From assembly GCA_024516035.1 (NCBI GenBank), contig CM044958.1:2535566-2599565 (forward strand): a DNA stretch of 64,000 nucleotides. Reading direction: 5' to 3'. A program made the position numbers and the translations under genes. Shown here one piece after another: positions 51,315-63,395 of the stretch. Origin of the DNA: Bactericera cockerelli. Taxonomy: Eukaryota; Arthropoda; Insecta; Hemiptera; Triozidae. The notes beneath the pieces are model-generated. The model was not told the origin of the DNA and did not search any database. It was given only the letters and a program-made list of their open reading frames with translations. The first letter of the stretch is position 1. The number at the start of each line of letters is the position of its first letter.

Positions 51315-51522
51315 CTGTCCCGGTAGCTCAGTGATTAAGGCGGCACTCTGTGAATCCAGAGACTCCAGAGGTCGTGGATTCGAAACCCAGCCGGGACATG
51401 ACAAGTTATCCTCCCATATGGGATTTTTACCACATAATAATATGTCTTGAGCTTACTGCTGGAATAATGGAACTTTAATAGTCATAATCGGGCAGTATAA
51501 ATAAGGCGCTATTATTATTATT
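51315..51522 (+). repeat. SINE-A, full copy
   Basis: Same organisation as the copy at 42078, in the UTP25-CHMP7 intergenic region. Confidence 0.9.
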
Positions 51523-51814
51523 CGAAATGGGAAATCTTATTTTTACAAGGTTGAAAATCTGTATTTAAAAAGTTTGGCTTGCCTGGGGTTCAAACCCGCA
51601 CACAACCTTCACAAACGAGAGAATTAACAGGGAATGTTGGAATTCCGAAAGGTATTACCACTAATTTGAAGCGTGGGCAGGTTCCTAGCTCCTATATTTT
51701 CTTACGGCGCATGACGTCGACAATCGAATGATCCTACTAATAGGTTTTGATTACATCTCCCTTACCTTTATCTCATAATATATTACTAATATTACCTTAT
51801 GTTACTATTGAGGT

Positions 51815-51990
51815 CGGTATTGTGCAACCTCATGGTTGAGGTTGGGCCACGTTTTTTATGGCTGGTTGCCCTTCCTAACGCGAACGATTCTATTTGGTTT
51901 TAACGTCCTGATCAGGACGGGGGTGTTACCCTCCATTCGCTGGGAATCGTACAAGCTACCCACATTAACCTCATCCAGCCTGGGTAGGGC
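51815..51990 (+). repeat. Repeat E' copy
   Basis: gtgcaacctcatggttgagg start, ends in cctgggtagggccgga. Confidence 0.8.
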
Positions 51991-52179
51991 CGGAATAGGT
52001 TTTGATTGCGTTTATCAATACTGTCATGGGGACAACAATCTCAACATCTGTCAGCCTACAAACTATAGTAAATTCCAAAGATTAGCCACAGGTGTGGAGG
52101 TTCCTATCCCAAGGAATTCGGGCGTAATCACAAGCTCAGATGACTCATACTCGCTCCTGTATCAGCTCACGATAGGCAG

Positions 52180-52310
52180 ATAATAATAATAATATCGCCT
52201 TATTTATACTGCCCGATTAGGACTATTTAAGTCCCTTTATTCCAGCAGTAAGCCCAAGACATATTAATATGTGGTAAAAATCCCGAATGGGAGGATAACT
52301 TGTCATGATA
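52180..52310 (-). repeat. SINE-A, tail half
   Basis: Tail and body to catgacaagttatc; the head is lost. Confidence 0.8.
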
Positions 52311-52779
52311 ACTTGGCAGATGATACGGGACCCCATATCGAGCGATGATTAGCCAAACCTCGGATAAAGCCTCACATATAAACCAGGGACCAGGAGAGCA
52401 AGGGGCAAGTGAGTCCTCTACCCAGATCGCACCTACACCTAACAACCAAGTGCCTGCTCCTGGTACCTGTAATATGTATAGTAGGGTTTGATGATTTGAA
52501 AGATGAGAGAGCGGCCAGTGTAGTTTGTGGAAATAAAAGATCAGTTTAGTTTTGACCACTGTACTGGTATGTTGATCCTGTCTTAGAGACATTTCAGTAT
52601 CTGCCCCTTGAGCCGCGTTACCCTCTGTGTCCAACATCAATCTCTCACTCCTTCATTCCATCCGGATAGGCTAACAAAACCCGGGGCCCAAAGTCCTATT
52701 ACATTATACCGAAGGAAATTAGGTAATTAGTTTCATGTTCAAACTCATGATGTTAAAAAAAAAAACTTGTTAAAAAAAT

Positions 52780-53345
52780 TGAGGAACGTCGTCTTCAACT
52801 GCAAGATCATATCGCGATGGGGGGGGGGTGTTACTCTTCATTTTTGAAGGAAATTAACAAACCTGTTAGCCACATTAACCTCACCCAGCCTGGGTTGGGT
52901 CGGAATGGCAGTATCTCGAAGTGTTCACCTCGCTGGACGTAACTATTTTCACGCTCTAATTCCATGATGAACTTATTATTATTTTAATGGGGTTTAACGT
53001 CGCTTTCAACTGCATGGTCATATCACGACGGAGGTGTTACCCTCCATTTGCAGGAAATTCACAACCCTGTTAGAAACAGTAAACCTCACACAGTCTTCGT
53101 TCACCTCGCTGGACGTTGCTTAACTCGCTGGACGTCGGTGGTCCTTTGCGAACCAGTGCATTCAACGCGCCATCGCCATGTACGATAAACTTTTTTTTTT
53201 TAAGTGGGGTTTAACGTCGCTTTCAACTGCCATGGTCATATCACGACGGGGGTTTTACCCTTAATTCGCAGGAAACTCACAAACCTGCTACTCACATTGA
53301 CCTCACCCAGCCTTAGTGGGGCCGGGAAAAGCCAGCGTCACGATA
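52780..53345 (+). repeat. Three repeat E copies in a row
   Basis: Copies at 52780-52945, 52988-53180 and 53205-53345, head to tail with short spacers, each decayed differently. Confidence 0.85.
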
Positions 53346-53742
53346 AACTTTAATGACCAACTAAGAAAGACATGCGGACGAGCCCATAATATTTTCTACA
53401 TTTTGTGAAGAAAAAAAGCAAGTTGTATGATTGATATGCCAAGTTGTGATTGTTAAAACAAAACTATCGGCAGAGTTGAACAAGTAAAATGTAAACTTAA
53501 AGCAAGGGTGAAATCAATACATGTTTTTGTAATGCAATCTGTGGAGCTGAGTCTATTTTTTTGTATTGTCTTGGATGGTTAAGACTAGTGCTAAGTTAGT
53601 CATGATTTAAGAACTCGATTTTTTTCCATTTATTTCGCCTAGAATAATAGACAGTTTTGTTAGATTATAATTTTAAAAGGGGGAAATGTAAGTCCTAAGA
53701 ATAATAATTCCATGAGATAGGCCCACATATTTTATACTAATT

Positions 53743-55009
53743 CTTTTCTTCTTCATTGTGCCATATCTTCAAAAGACGTTGGCTATTATTCTGGCCCAGT
53801 TTTCTTTATTTGTTGTATTATTCAGTATTTGTTCTTGTGTTAGTTCAGTCCATGTGGTCATGTTGCTCATCCATGTTGTTCTTGGTCTTCCTCGAGTCCT
53901 AGTTCCAGATAGATTGGATTTGACAAAGTCTTGTAATATCTTGTATTTTTCATTTCTCATAATACACTGAGGCAAAAATTTAGCGGAACGGGTAGGTATT
54001 TTCTCATATAACGTGTGTATTTCTTGTTGGACAAAAGCATTTTTCATATTTTTTCTAATTGAGGAAATCACACAAAAATTGGTACAGAGATAGCAAAAAC
54101 ATGAAGGCCAATTTTCATAATTGAATGAAGTGCTTGTCATTGTCGACCTTTCCCATACAGGGTGTACAAAAAAACAGTTTCTCAATGATTTTTTCAAAAT
54201 TCATTATTTTGGATTAAGAGTAATATTGTCTTGCTTTATGTATTGATCCTCATTCTTTCTTGGCTCAAAAATGTTGAGCCTTGATGGACACGTCACTATT
54301 CCTCTGAATCCAAAATAATGAATTTTAAAAAAAATCATTGAAAAACAGTTTTTTTCTACACCCTGAATGGGAAAGACCGACAGTGACAAGTACTTTATTC
54401 AATTATGAAAATTGGCCTTCATGTTTTTGCTATCTCTGTACCAATTTTTGTGTGATTTCCTCAATTAGAAAAAATATGAAAAATGCTTTTGTCCAACAAG
54501 AAATACACACGTTATATGAGAAAATACCTACCCGTTCCGCTAAATTTTTGCCTCAGTGTATGTCCAAAATATGCCAATTTTCTTCTTTTAACTGTTGTGA
54601 TGATTTCTGTTTCCTTTCTCATTCTTTGTAGCACATTCTCATTGGTGACGTGATAGATCCATGATATTCTCAGCATGCGGCGGTAGCACCACATCTCAAA
54701 AGCTTCTAGTCGGTTCATGGTGTCCTGTGTTAGTGTCCACACTTCAACTCCATAAAGCAAAACTGAGAAAACATAACACTTAAGCACTCTTATTCTCGTT
54801 TCCAGATTTAGTTGTAGATTGCAAAGTATGGGTCGCAATTTGTTGAATGATGATCTTGCCATTTCAATTCTGATCTTAATTTCATGTTTGTGTCCCCAAT
54901 CCATGTTGATGTATGTTCCTAGGTATTTGTAGGATGTAACTTGTTCAAGTGGTGTCCCATCAACATTGAATTGGAAACGACATGGTCTTGGTGTTTTCTG
55001 GATTATCAT
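53743..55009 (-). mobile_element. RTE-like LINE C-terminal fragment interrupted by a MITE
   Basis: The minus-strand frame at 55009-54561 reads YKYLGTYINMDWG, VLLYGVEVWTL, LEAFEMWCYRRMLRISW and RRKLAYFGH. It continues at 53962-53769 with MRNEKYKILQ, GRPRTTWM and NWARIIANVF. The reading frame rejoins exactly if the intervening element and one TA are ignored. This is the RT thumb and C-terminal region; the endonuclease and catalytic core are absent. RTE-type is inferred from these motifs. Confidence 0.85.
53965..54558. mobile_element. 594-bp foldback MITE, Tc1/mariner type, in the LINE fragment
   Basis: Inverted arms at 53965-54215 and 54307-54558 match over about 250 bp, starting cactgaggcaaaaattt, with a 91-bp loop. 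Flanked by TA on each side (53963-53964 and 54559-54560). A TA target and CACTG ends suggest Tc1/mariner mobilisation. No transposase is encoded. Confidence 0.9.
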
Positions 55010-55141
55010 GATACTAATAAGTTATCATATTTGTGTTAATCACTTTCATGATATCACAACTTTACTTTGATTTCGTCTTTTAATTTATCTCCAAGACTTG
55101 TTAGACACAGCCATGCCTGTTGCCTATAAAATGTTGTATTA

Positions 55142-55415
55142 TGCCGGGTCCACACAGGTGCAACATGCAACATGTTTTTACTCTGTGTGGAGGGCTTCTG
55201 AACACGAACATGAATGTTGAAAAATTATCCATGGGGATGTCGATTTTCTACCGAATATCTTTGATCTTGTTGCTACTATGTTGCACGTGTGTGGACGGCA
55301 CTACTGAATTAAAACAGAATGGATCACAGACGAACACGAACTGCAACACGTTGCTGCAACAGTGTTCCAATTACCACACACATGTTGCAGCAACGTGTTG
55401 CGTGTGGACCCAGCA
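55142..55415. mobile_element. 274-bp MITE with TTA duplication, PIF/Harbinger-like
   Basis: Ends tgccgggtccacac and inverted tgctgggtccacac, with inner CAACATGTTGCA-type palindromes. Flanked by TTA (55139-55141, 55416-55418). Confidence 0.75.
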
Positions 55416-55554
55416 TTACATCAAACATGTAAGCAAGGAATCCACTGAGTCCAACATTTTGTATTTTTGTGTCTCAACGATATAGGTACCTGGTATACCT
55501 ATCTCGAAATTTAAATTCCAAGCGTTGCAAAAAAATGCGAAGTCAATGGGTTTT

Positions 55555-56225
55555 GATCTTATTTGATAAAAAAAAAAATCTGGTGTAAACATCACACGAC
55601 TTTCCTTATCATATTATTAGGAATGGAAACGGGACCAAAAGCCACTGGTGACTCAAAGGTAACATTTAGCTAAAAATAAACATCAAATTCGTAATCAGCA
55701 CCTTAAAATCATTGGATTTGATATGTCACAACCCCCATCTAGGATGAATAATAAAAAAGTTAGTCCAAGCGGGTTCCCCCCAAAATACCGGTAAATTGGG
55801 GCCGAGTTCAAAAAAATGATCAGAATAGACCCCTATTAGATATTTTTTTAATCTAAGAAAATGTTGTTCTCTAACTTTTTTTGTATCTTTAACCAATTCA
55901 TAGAAACGGCGCTTGCGGCCAATATTTGCGGCCCTGCGGCCGCATTCTGAGGCCGATTGCAACCAAAAGTTTCGTGGTTCGTCTGGTGTATAAAATTAAT
56001 TTCCATACCAAATTTCAAGTCTCTACTAGCTCTAACCGTTCTTGAGATATCCTGTTCACACACACACACACAGACAGACAGACAGACAGACGCACGGACC
56101 AATGGCTGAAAACAACTTTTTTGGTATCCTGAGGCTTTGATTCGTCCAGAAATGTGAAAAACTGGGTAGGTCAAATTTTCGACGAATACAATACTTTCCT
56201 TATTATAGGATAAGGAAAGTAAAAA
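55555..56225. repeat. Dispersed repeat H, long copy
   Basis: Shares ggtgtaaacatcacacgact at the start and accaatggctgaaaacaact near the end with 60540-60990. It includes an ACACAC/CAGA run. No coding region recognised; possibly a non-autonomous DNA transposon. Confidence 0.7.
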
Positions 56226-56706
56226 GAATGGAATTGCAATGTTTCACTGGGATCCCGACTTTCTCACCCTGAATTACCTGAATAATTTTGTAAAACATCG
56301 TGTAAAAAGAGCTCATTACACTCTTTTGATGTCGAGAAGTTAGCCAAAAATCGCAGCAACTTTTTTTGTCTATTCCCCCACCCCTACCTTTTTTTTTAAA
56401 AAAAAAGACAAAAATCAGTTGTGATTTGAGTTTTTTTTTTTCATTGAAAAGAAGCAGAATAATTAAATAATCAAGTAAACTTATTAAATTCTGATAATTT
56501 TTCATATCTTTTTTAAGTTTTTCATTCAATTTATCAATCTTAGAACTCAGAATAAGTTGTGTTTACCTTTATCACTCTTATCAGTACCACTGTCTAAAGT
56601 TCACTACGCGTTTTTCCTCTCATGATTTTCTACAAGTTTATGTACACCTACTTAGTATGAAATAAGATAATACCTTAAACCTAACTTAGCAAAGATTCCC
56701 ATCAGA

Positions 56707-59066
56707 ATGGATAACAAGAAAACCAAGTATTTGTTTGAACATCCAGAATGTTGGAAAGAGGAAACCCGGATGAATGCTCTGTTTGCCCCATTCAGAGATC
56801 GTGAAGTGAATCCCATTTTCTATGATGTCAAAATGAAGTTCTGGAAAGGGTTGATCCAAGAAGCCTGTAGCAATGTTGGTTATTTCACTGTTCAAGACTT
56901 GAATACAGCTTTCACCAGAAATAGACGCATTCCCTATTGTACAGCTAATGTTGTGAAAGATCTGATCATGTAAGTTCCAAGCTCCTACTAGGTTCTAAAC
57001 TAACATTACAACTGATTGAAACACCACACCTCCTATTAATATTTTTTTAAGCCCCTTAACACTTGGACAAACGGGTGTACCACCGGTGGTACACGCATGT
57101 ACTACTCCTGTGAATAGCCTAAACATCACCAGTCCCATGGGAGAACTTACTAAAAACATGCCGGTCGTCTATGTGTTAATGAAAAATGCCAAGAATTCCA
57201 AGTCACTCCTGATGTTGAGCAGAGATACTTCAAAACTTTTTATGCTAGAGAGAACTCTTATCATTTAAGCTCAATGTTGATTTTAACTAAGTTAAAAATA
57301 AATAAATACCCTTCATTCACCAGCTAGACTTAGTGGAGTTAGATTTTCAGCAGTAACATATTGACTGAGAACAAATTTCAATCTTGAAAAAGGTCTAATT
57401 CATTTGGTGTGTTTACAAACTACCCTGTCAATATAATAATGTACTAAGAGAATGCTGTAGGCACAAGCACTACCCTTGATCAAGTTGTTTTATTAAAAAC
57501 AAAACTTGATCTAGTTTTATTTACAGTTCATATTCCTATCCCCCCCTTCCTTAGATTCAGTACAATAAGGAGTGCTGTCATTGAGCAATTGTTTAATATC
57601 TTTTCTTTTACAGAAATGGTGATGTGAGAACAAAGGATGAATTCCTGTCATCTACTCCCGGACAAAGCTGGAAAAGATGGGCTGTCCAGACGGTTGTTGT
57701 AAATCCACTCTCATGGTCCTTCAGTAAACTCAAACAAACCATGGGTTATGAACAAAACCATGTGGAGGTGTTAGATAATAGGGACTATGTTCATATACCT
57801 GCCATTAAGGTAAATATTATTTATACCCAAGTTACAATTGATAACTAAACATTGTTATTTTTTGAACATAAGATTACATTGAAAAAACTCATATACCTGC
57901 CATCAAGGTAAATATTATTTATACCCAAGTTACAATCAATATCTAAACATTGTTATTTTTAAACATAAGATTACATTGAAAAAACGGATATTAACGGATA
58001 GGGAATGGATATTATAGCCTATAACATTTAGAACCAACAAGCTGAACATATTTAGAGTAGGACAAGCCTTTAAATGGTGGCAATGACTTTTGAATATTGA
58101 TTGACTCAGTGATTTGATAATGATTAATATTTGATAGACAGTTTTACTTTTGAAAACAGGTTTTTTTTAAACAACATAACCATCCAAATAGTCATCAATT
58201 TTCTAATTTACTATGTTTTACACTTGCAGGATAAATCAGAAAGTCTACTCTCCATAGCCAATGAATCTCACGTGTGTGGGAAAGTTTTGGCAGTTGAAGA
58301 TCTTAGACAAAAAATTGCGAAGTCTGATGACCCCACAACATTTAACTTGTGCATCCACTGGCTCTATATCACTGGTATGGCAGTCACCATGACTGATCCC
58401 AATGATCCCAAAACACAACTAGTCAAATTAGCAGAACTAGGAGACAAAGCAAAGCCAATGTCTGAACAAGAACTTGCTCTCTACTCTCTCCAGTTCAATG
58501 AAACCAAACTCTCAAAGAGTATTGAGAAATTAGAGTCTGAAAAAGAAGACCTTGTTGTTGAAGCTAAAGCTTTCTTAAAGAAAGGCATGCGACAAAGTGC
58601 AAAGAACTGTTTGAGGAAGAAGAAAGATCTTGAAAAACGGATAGACAAGCAAGCAGCATCACTAGAAAATATTCAGTGTCTGTTGGATAATGTTAGAGAT
58701 GCTGAGAGCAACAACAGGGTTGTAGAGTCCTACAAGTATGGATTAGCAGCTCTGAAGTCTACATTCCAGGAGGCTGGCACAACAGCAGACAATGTAGCTG
58801 ACACAATGGATGAAGTCAAAGACATGCTAGAGCAACATGATGAGATCAAGGAGAGTATAGGAAGCCCTTTGTCACCTTCTGTTGATGACATTGAACTAGA
58901 AGATGAACTGGCAGAACTTCTTGCTAACAATGTGCCATCCACACCTCTTAATAAACTATTGGATAACTTCCCAGTGCCACCGAGTGAATCTCCTACAAGT
59001 CCCAGCAAAGAGGATCTGTCTACTCCCAGTAAATTGCAGAAAGTTAGAAAACTGGAGGCCCTCTAG
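56707..59066 (+). CDS. CHMP7: Charged multivesicular body protein 7
   Basis: ESCRT-II/III hybrid that starts ESCRT-III assembly at the reforming nuclear envelope (with LEM2) and acts in endosomal sorting. Three exons: 56707-56969, 57614-57809, 58230-59066, in phase, total 431 aa, close to the usual length of about 450. Residues 1-150 form the winged-helix part (HPECWKEETRMNALFAPFRDREVNP; GYFTVQDLNTAF; PGQSWKRWAVQTVV). The C-terminal half, from about residue 230, is the Snf7-type coiled coil (ARKFLKKG-like AKAFLKKGMRQSAKNCLRKKKDLEKR is seen, as are repeated acidic helices and DNVADTMDEVKDMLEQHDEI). An acidic helix (IELEDELAELLA) follows, then a Ser/Pro tail. The third exon holds about 65% of the protein. 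Intron 1 contains a TTAA-flanked MITE and intron 2 begins with a tandem duplication of the exon 2 edge. Polyadenylation signals lie 370 and 700 bp downstream of the stop. Confidence 0.95.
57060..57175. mobile_element. piggyBac-type MITE in CHMP7 intron 1
   Basis: 116 bp flanked by TTAA at both ends (57056-57059, 57176-57179), with inverted ends cacttggac/cacatagac. It contains the perfect 20-bp palindrome gtgtaccaccggtggtacac. Confidence 0.75.
57792..57985 (+). repeat. 98-bp tandem duplication of the CHMP7 exon 2 edge and donor
   Basis: Two copies. The first holds the real exon end and donor (57809/57810). The second repeats the last 18 coding bases, a donor at 57908 and about 80 bp of intron. 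The second has ATC for ATT in the Ile codon and a few changes in the intron part, so it is older than the UTP25 arrays. Confidence 0.93.
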
Positions 59067-59434
59067 ATGAAGACAGTTAGCAAGCTACTCTGATACAGCT
59101 TAAAAAAACTCCATATTTATCCAAGTTTAAATTAAAAGTTTCTTTATACATTTAGCTTCAATTTTATCAATTTTAATCATTATTAATGAAGAAAAAAAAA
59201 TTATCAATTGCTTGTGTCACATTTAAACCATTATTTAGATTAATCTTTTAATATCTCTGTATTAATTAGAAAGTTACCAACATGTACATTGTACCTCCTT
59301 AATCCTTAACTGACAGAATAATGATAGAGGAAGTAATAATTTGAAACATAAACACATAAGATTTTTTTGTGACACATTTTTATTCTGAAAAACAATCCCT
59401 TGCTCTTATTATTTACTTCAGTGGTCTACTCTTC

Positions 59435-59440
59435 AATAAA
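59435..59440 (+). terminator. Polyadenylation signal AATAAA, proximal, CHMP7
   Basis: Canonical hexamer 369 bp downstream of the CHMP7 stop codon in unique AT-rich sequence. Use is inferred from position only. Confidence 0.45.
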
Positions 59441-59763
59441 AAGGGAGAAATAACTTCTTGTGACCTTACTACCAAGATTTTCTAATATCAATTTTTATGT
59501 CCCTATTGGTAACATTCTAAAATACCCTATTCCTATTTTACTGAAATGATATTTTGTAAATCATAAAGTATCTTTTTCTCACATTAGCGGAATACTCCAC
59601 ATTTTCTTCAAAATACTGAAAGCTTTATTAATGTTCTTTCTCCGCTCTGAGAATTTTTCTGTGTAGGTGTTCTTGTATAGTGTAAGTGTACTTGATGTGT
59701 AGACATTGGATGATATAATTATTTAATGGAAGCCAGAGAAAAACTTTAGTATTTGTAATTTAT

Positions 59764-59769
59764 AATAAA
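59764..59769 (+). terminator. Polyadenylation signal AATAAA, distal, CHMP7
   Basis: Second canonical hexamer, about 700 bp after the stop. The sequence between stop and this site is free of recognised repeats, which fits a 3'UTR. Confidence 0.5.
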
Positions 59770-60204
59770 TTTTTAACGATATTGTACTATTTTTACTTAA
59801 ATGATCAAAAATAAAAATGTGTAACACATTGAAATGAGATTTTAAAGTGAAAAATAGTGGGTTTTTTAGTTCCAATTTAAAATATGAAGTTTAGTTTTAG
59901 CATGCTTAGATTGAGCAATCATGTATTGTTTTTGATGAGTCAAGTTCATGTTAAAAAGTCACAGCTAATAATAATAAGAAATACACTAATTTATACTATA
60001 CCCCATTAGGATTTACGTAACGAGTCTATTTATTAATTTTTTCCAGCTTTGTTTTTCTTTGCCTTTTTAATTTGTGGTCAAATACGAAATACATGGGGTA
60101 AAATCATTCCATGCATGGGATCCCACCTAGCGGATCACCACGACACCTGGATTACCAGACTAGCGCCTAAACCACTTCCACAACCAGGCTATCCAAAGTA
60201 CAAA

Positions 60205-60310
60205 ATAGTTAGGCAACGTTAGTGCCATATTGAATACACCAGTTCTCATTGAAATCCCGTGATGCTGGCTATTCCCGGCCCCACTTAGGTTAATTTGAGT
60301 ACTTGTTTTT
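60205..60310 (-). repeat. Repeat E fragment
   Basis: Reverse fragment with gttctcattgaaat and cccacttaggttaat. Confidence 0.6.
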
Positions 60311-60334
60311 TTAGTTTTCTCAACAAAAAAAAAT

Positions 60335-60505
60335 ATTAAAAAAACGCTTGCATACGAGTCTGCAACCATTGGGACATTTTCATTATAATTTAATATTTCG
60401 TTACATAATTTCGTCACATAATTTCGTTACATAATTTCGTCACATAATTTCGTTACATAATTTTGGTTATGTGCCAGAGCAAAGACATGAAAATGTCAAA
60501 AACAA
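60335..60505. repeat. Dispersed repeat I, copy 2
   Basis: Same start and end as at 40996, with the TTCGTTACATAA motif repeated five times and the middle missing. Confidence 0.75.
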
Positions 60506-60539
60506 ACCAATATCCTTACACACCATCAGCTGCGGCGCC

Positions 60540-60990
60540 GGTGTAAGCTACAAAAAATCTGGTGCAAACATCACACGACTTTCCTTATCCTATTAGGAAT
60601 GGGAACGGTACCAAAAACCACTGGTGATTCAAAGGTAAGAGTTAGCTAAAAGTAAATGTCAAATTCGTATTTTTTTTTTTTCATTCTAAGAAAATCTTGT
60701 TCTCTAACTTTTTGTATCTTTGACCAATTCAAAGAAGCGGCCCTGTGGCCGCAGAATGCGACTGATTTCAAACAAAAGTTTAGTGTGGTATATAAAATAA
60801 ACTTTCATACCAATTTTCAAGTTTCTAGCTCTTACCGTTCTCGAGATATCTTGTTTGAACAACACACACACGGACCAATGGCTGAAAACAACTTTTTTGG
60901 TATCCTAAGGCCAGAAATGTGAAAACTGGAGAGATCAAATTTTCGACAAATACAATACTTTCTTTATTCTAGGATAAGTAAGGTAAAAAT
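60540..60990. repeat. Dispersed repeat H, shorter copy
   Basis: Same order of blocks as at 55555 with an internal deletion. Both ends carry ctttccttatcctatt or its inverse, so the family may have inverted ends. Confidence 0.7.
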
Positions 60991-61499
60991 TGTCCTCAGC
61001 TTTTAACTTGGTCCAATTTACCCTTAGTCTTTATTTTCTCTTCAGGTATGATTCAGTGTTCTTTTTTTTTTTTTTACGTGTCTAAAATACCTTTTTCTTG
61101 AAGAAAGCGGCTATACCACCGTTTTCCTTATTAGAAGCGTTTAAATTACTATTCCTCTTCTTCGGGTTGGCATTGGTCAACCTGTTCCTCAGGGTTGAGG
61201 TTGGTTGGTTCCTTTAAGGGCGCCAATGAGTTATATTATAGTCTTTTGGCCTGACAGAGCTGGTAACGTATTATTTTTTCGTCTCCCTGCGAGACACCTA
61301 GTTTTTATTCAATAAAATTTAATGAATCGAATACGTTTTATTTTTATTTAAACAAATGAGAAAATTTGTGGTTTATATTTACATACATTTTGACGATTTT
61401 AGTTCTAAGAAATCGTCTAATGATATTCATTTGGGAACTTACCTAATTATTTATTAGGTAAGATATTTCAAAAATTCACTTTGTTCTGGTCGAAAAAAC

Positions 61500-62770
61500 T
61501 TACTTACTGCCAGGGCCATCTATACCCAAGTTGGTATTTAGCCTCATTCACTGCTTGCCTCCATTTGACTCTGTCTTGTGCGTCTTCTTCTCGTATTTCT
61601 AATCTTCTGAAATCTTGCTTTATTCTGTCTTTCCATCTTGATTTAGGTCTCCCTCTTGGTCTCTGACCATCTGGTTCATTCATCCATACTTGACTAGTTG
61701 TGCTGTCTTCATCCTTTCTGAGTATATGGCCAATCCATCGTAATCTTCCACTCTTAATTTCACCAACAATATCAGGTTCTTTGTACAGGTCTCTAATTTC
61801 TTTATTATGTTTAATCCTCCATTCTCCTTTTTCAAAAGTAGGCCCAAATATTTTCCTAAGAATTTTATTTTCAAATGTAACAATTTCGGTATCTTTGTTG
61901 ATGATCCAGTTTTCGCTTCCATATGTCAATACGGGTCTTATAATTGACTTATATAATCTAATTTTGGATGTTCTTGATAGATCTTTTGAGGATAGTAATT
62001 TGTTACATGCATGCATACTTTTATTAGCTTGGTTCAGTCTCACTTGAATTTCAACACTTTCTTCATTTTTGTCTGATAGGGTGACCCCGAGATATTTGAA
62101 CTCCGAACATCTTTCAAAGTCATGGCCATCAATACTTAGAGTAGGGGGGATGTTGTTTCCGTGTCTGTCAATATACATGAATTTGGTTTTAGCATCATTT
62201 ATTTGTAAGCCTACTTCTTTCGTTTCATTAATTAATATTCTTGTTAAGTTAATCAAATCTTCATTTTTCTCTGCCATAATTACTACATCATCAGCGAAGG
62301 CCAAGATGTTGACGGTTTTGCCAATGTGAATGCCCAAGTTGGATGCTTTGACTCTCTTGAGAGCCTCTTCTAGAGCAATGTTAAACAAGATAGGAGAAGT
62401 TCCATCCCCTTGACGTACACCAGTATTTACTAAGAAAGGTGAAGATAACTGTCCGTTTATTTTTACTTTACATTGGGATCCTTCAACAGTTGTTCTTACA
62501 ATGTTTATTAATTTATCAGGTATTCCAAATCTTTCCATCTTATACCACACTTTCTTTCTATTAAGGGAGTCATATGCTTTGGAAAAGTCTATAAACAGGA
62601 GGTAAAAGTTCTTATCGTACTCCCAATACTTTGCTATACATTCTTTTACTATACAGATTTGATCATTAGTTGATCTTCCTTTACTGAACCCTGCCTGATG
62701 TTCTTCTATGATTGAATTTGTGTAAGGATCTAAACGTTTTTGTAGTATTTTGGAAAAGACTTTGTACGTG
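61500..62770 (-). mobile_element. Non-LTR retrotransposon, 5'-truncated, RT with intact YxDD-type box
   Basis: One open minus-strand frame of about 420 codons. RT motifs in order: EHQAGFSKGRSTNDQI, LLFIDFSKAYDSL, VRQGDGTSPILFNIALE, ILAFADDVVIMAE (catalytic FADD), FKYLGVTL, then LRWIGHIL and RPRGRPKSRW. It ends WPWQ-stop in TAAGTAAGTAAG at the 3' terminus. A 12-bp duplication ggtcgaaaaaac flanks it (61488-61499 and 62771-62782). The frame is undamaged, so insertion is recent. The N-terminal endonuclease is missing. RTE-like by motif style, not certain. Confidence 0.93.
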
Positions 62771-62874
62771 GGTCGAAAAAACAAGTTTATAAAATAGGTA
62801 AAGCATTGATTTCAATTAAACGTTTTACTTTTGGCATAATAGTGAGTAACTTGTGTCAATATCAAACATGATAC

Positions 62875-63395
62875 TGACTACCCCCGGCCCAACACAGGCT
62901 GGATGAGGTTCATGTGAGTAGGTGTGGTTTGAGAGTTTCCAGCGAATGGAGGGTAAAACTCCCGTCTCGAATGACTTACACTGAACTTGACCAACTTGAA
63001 AATCCGACCATTTTTGATTTTCCATATAAATGATTCTTTTAATACATTGTTTTTATATGCTCGGTCAGAATTTTTCGCTCCGGCCGATATTCGAACCCGC
63101 AACCTCCAGATCAGCAACAAATGTACTTAACCACTGAGCCACGGAAGTCGGCCCGGGAAAGATTTTTTTAAATTTAGTTTTAACGTCGATTTCAACTGCA
63201 TGTCATATCCCGACGGTGGTGTTAGCCTCCATTCGCAGAAAACTCATTAACCTGCTACCCACATTAACCTCACCCAGTCTGGGTTGAGCGGGAATGCCAG
63301 CATCACGAAGTCTTCATCTCGCTGGACGTTGCTAAACTTCGGTGATCCTACAAGAACCGGTGCATTTAACGCGCCATCGACGCTGGCTAGCCAGG
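62875..63395. repeat. Repeat E, minus fragment and plus full copy
   Basis: Minus fragment 62875-62960; plus copy 63170-63395. A tRNA-like head (ttcgaacccgcaacctcc) lies between them. Confidence 0.8.

Larger units (their letters stand above)
59770..61480. other. Intergenic after CHMP7
   Basis: Apart from repeats E, I and H, there is a degenerate SINE-like end at 60085-60180 (caccacgacacctggattac) and a repeat E'-like start at 61165-61225. No gene seen. Confidence 0.5.

Noticed and set aside
58730..59008. Serine-rich minus ORF
   Set aside because: Antisense shadow of CHMP7 exon 3.
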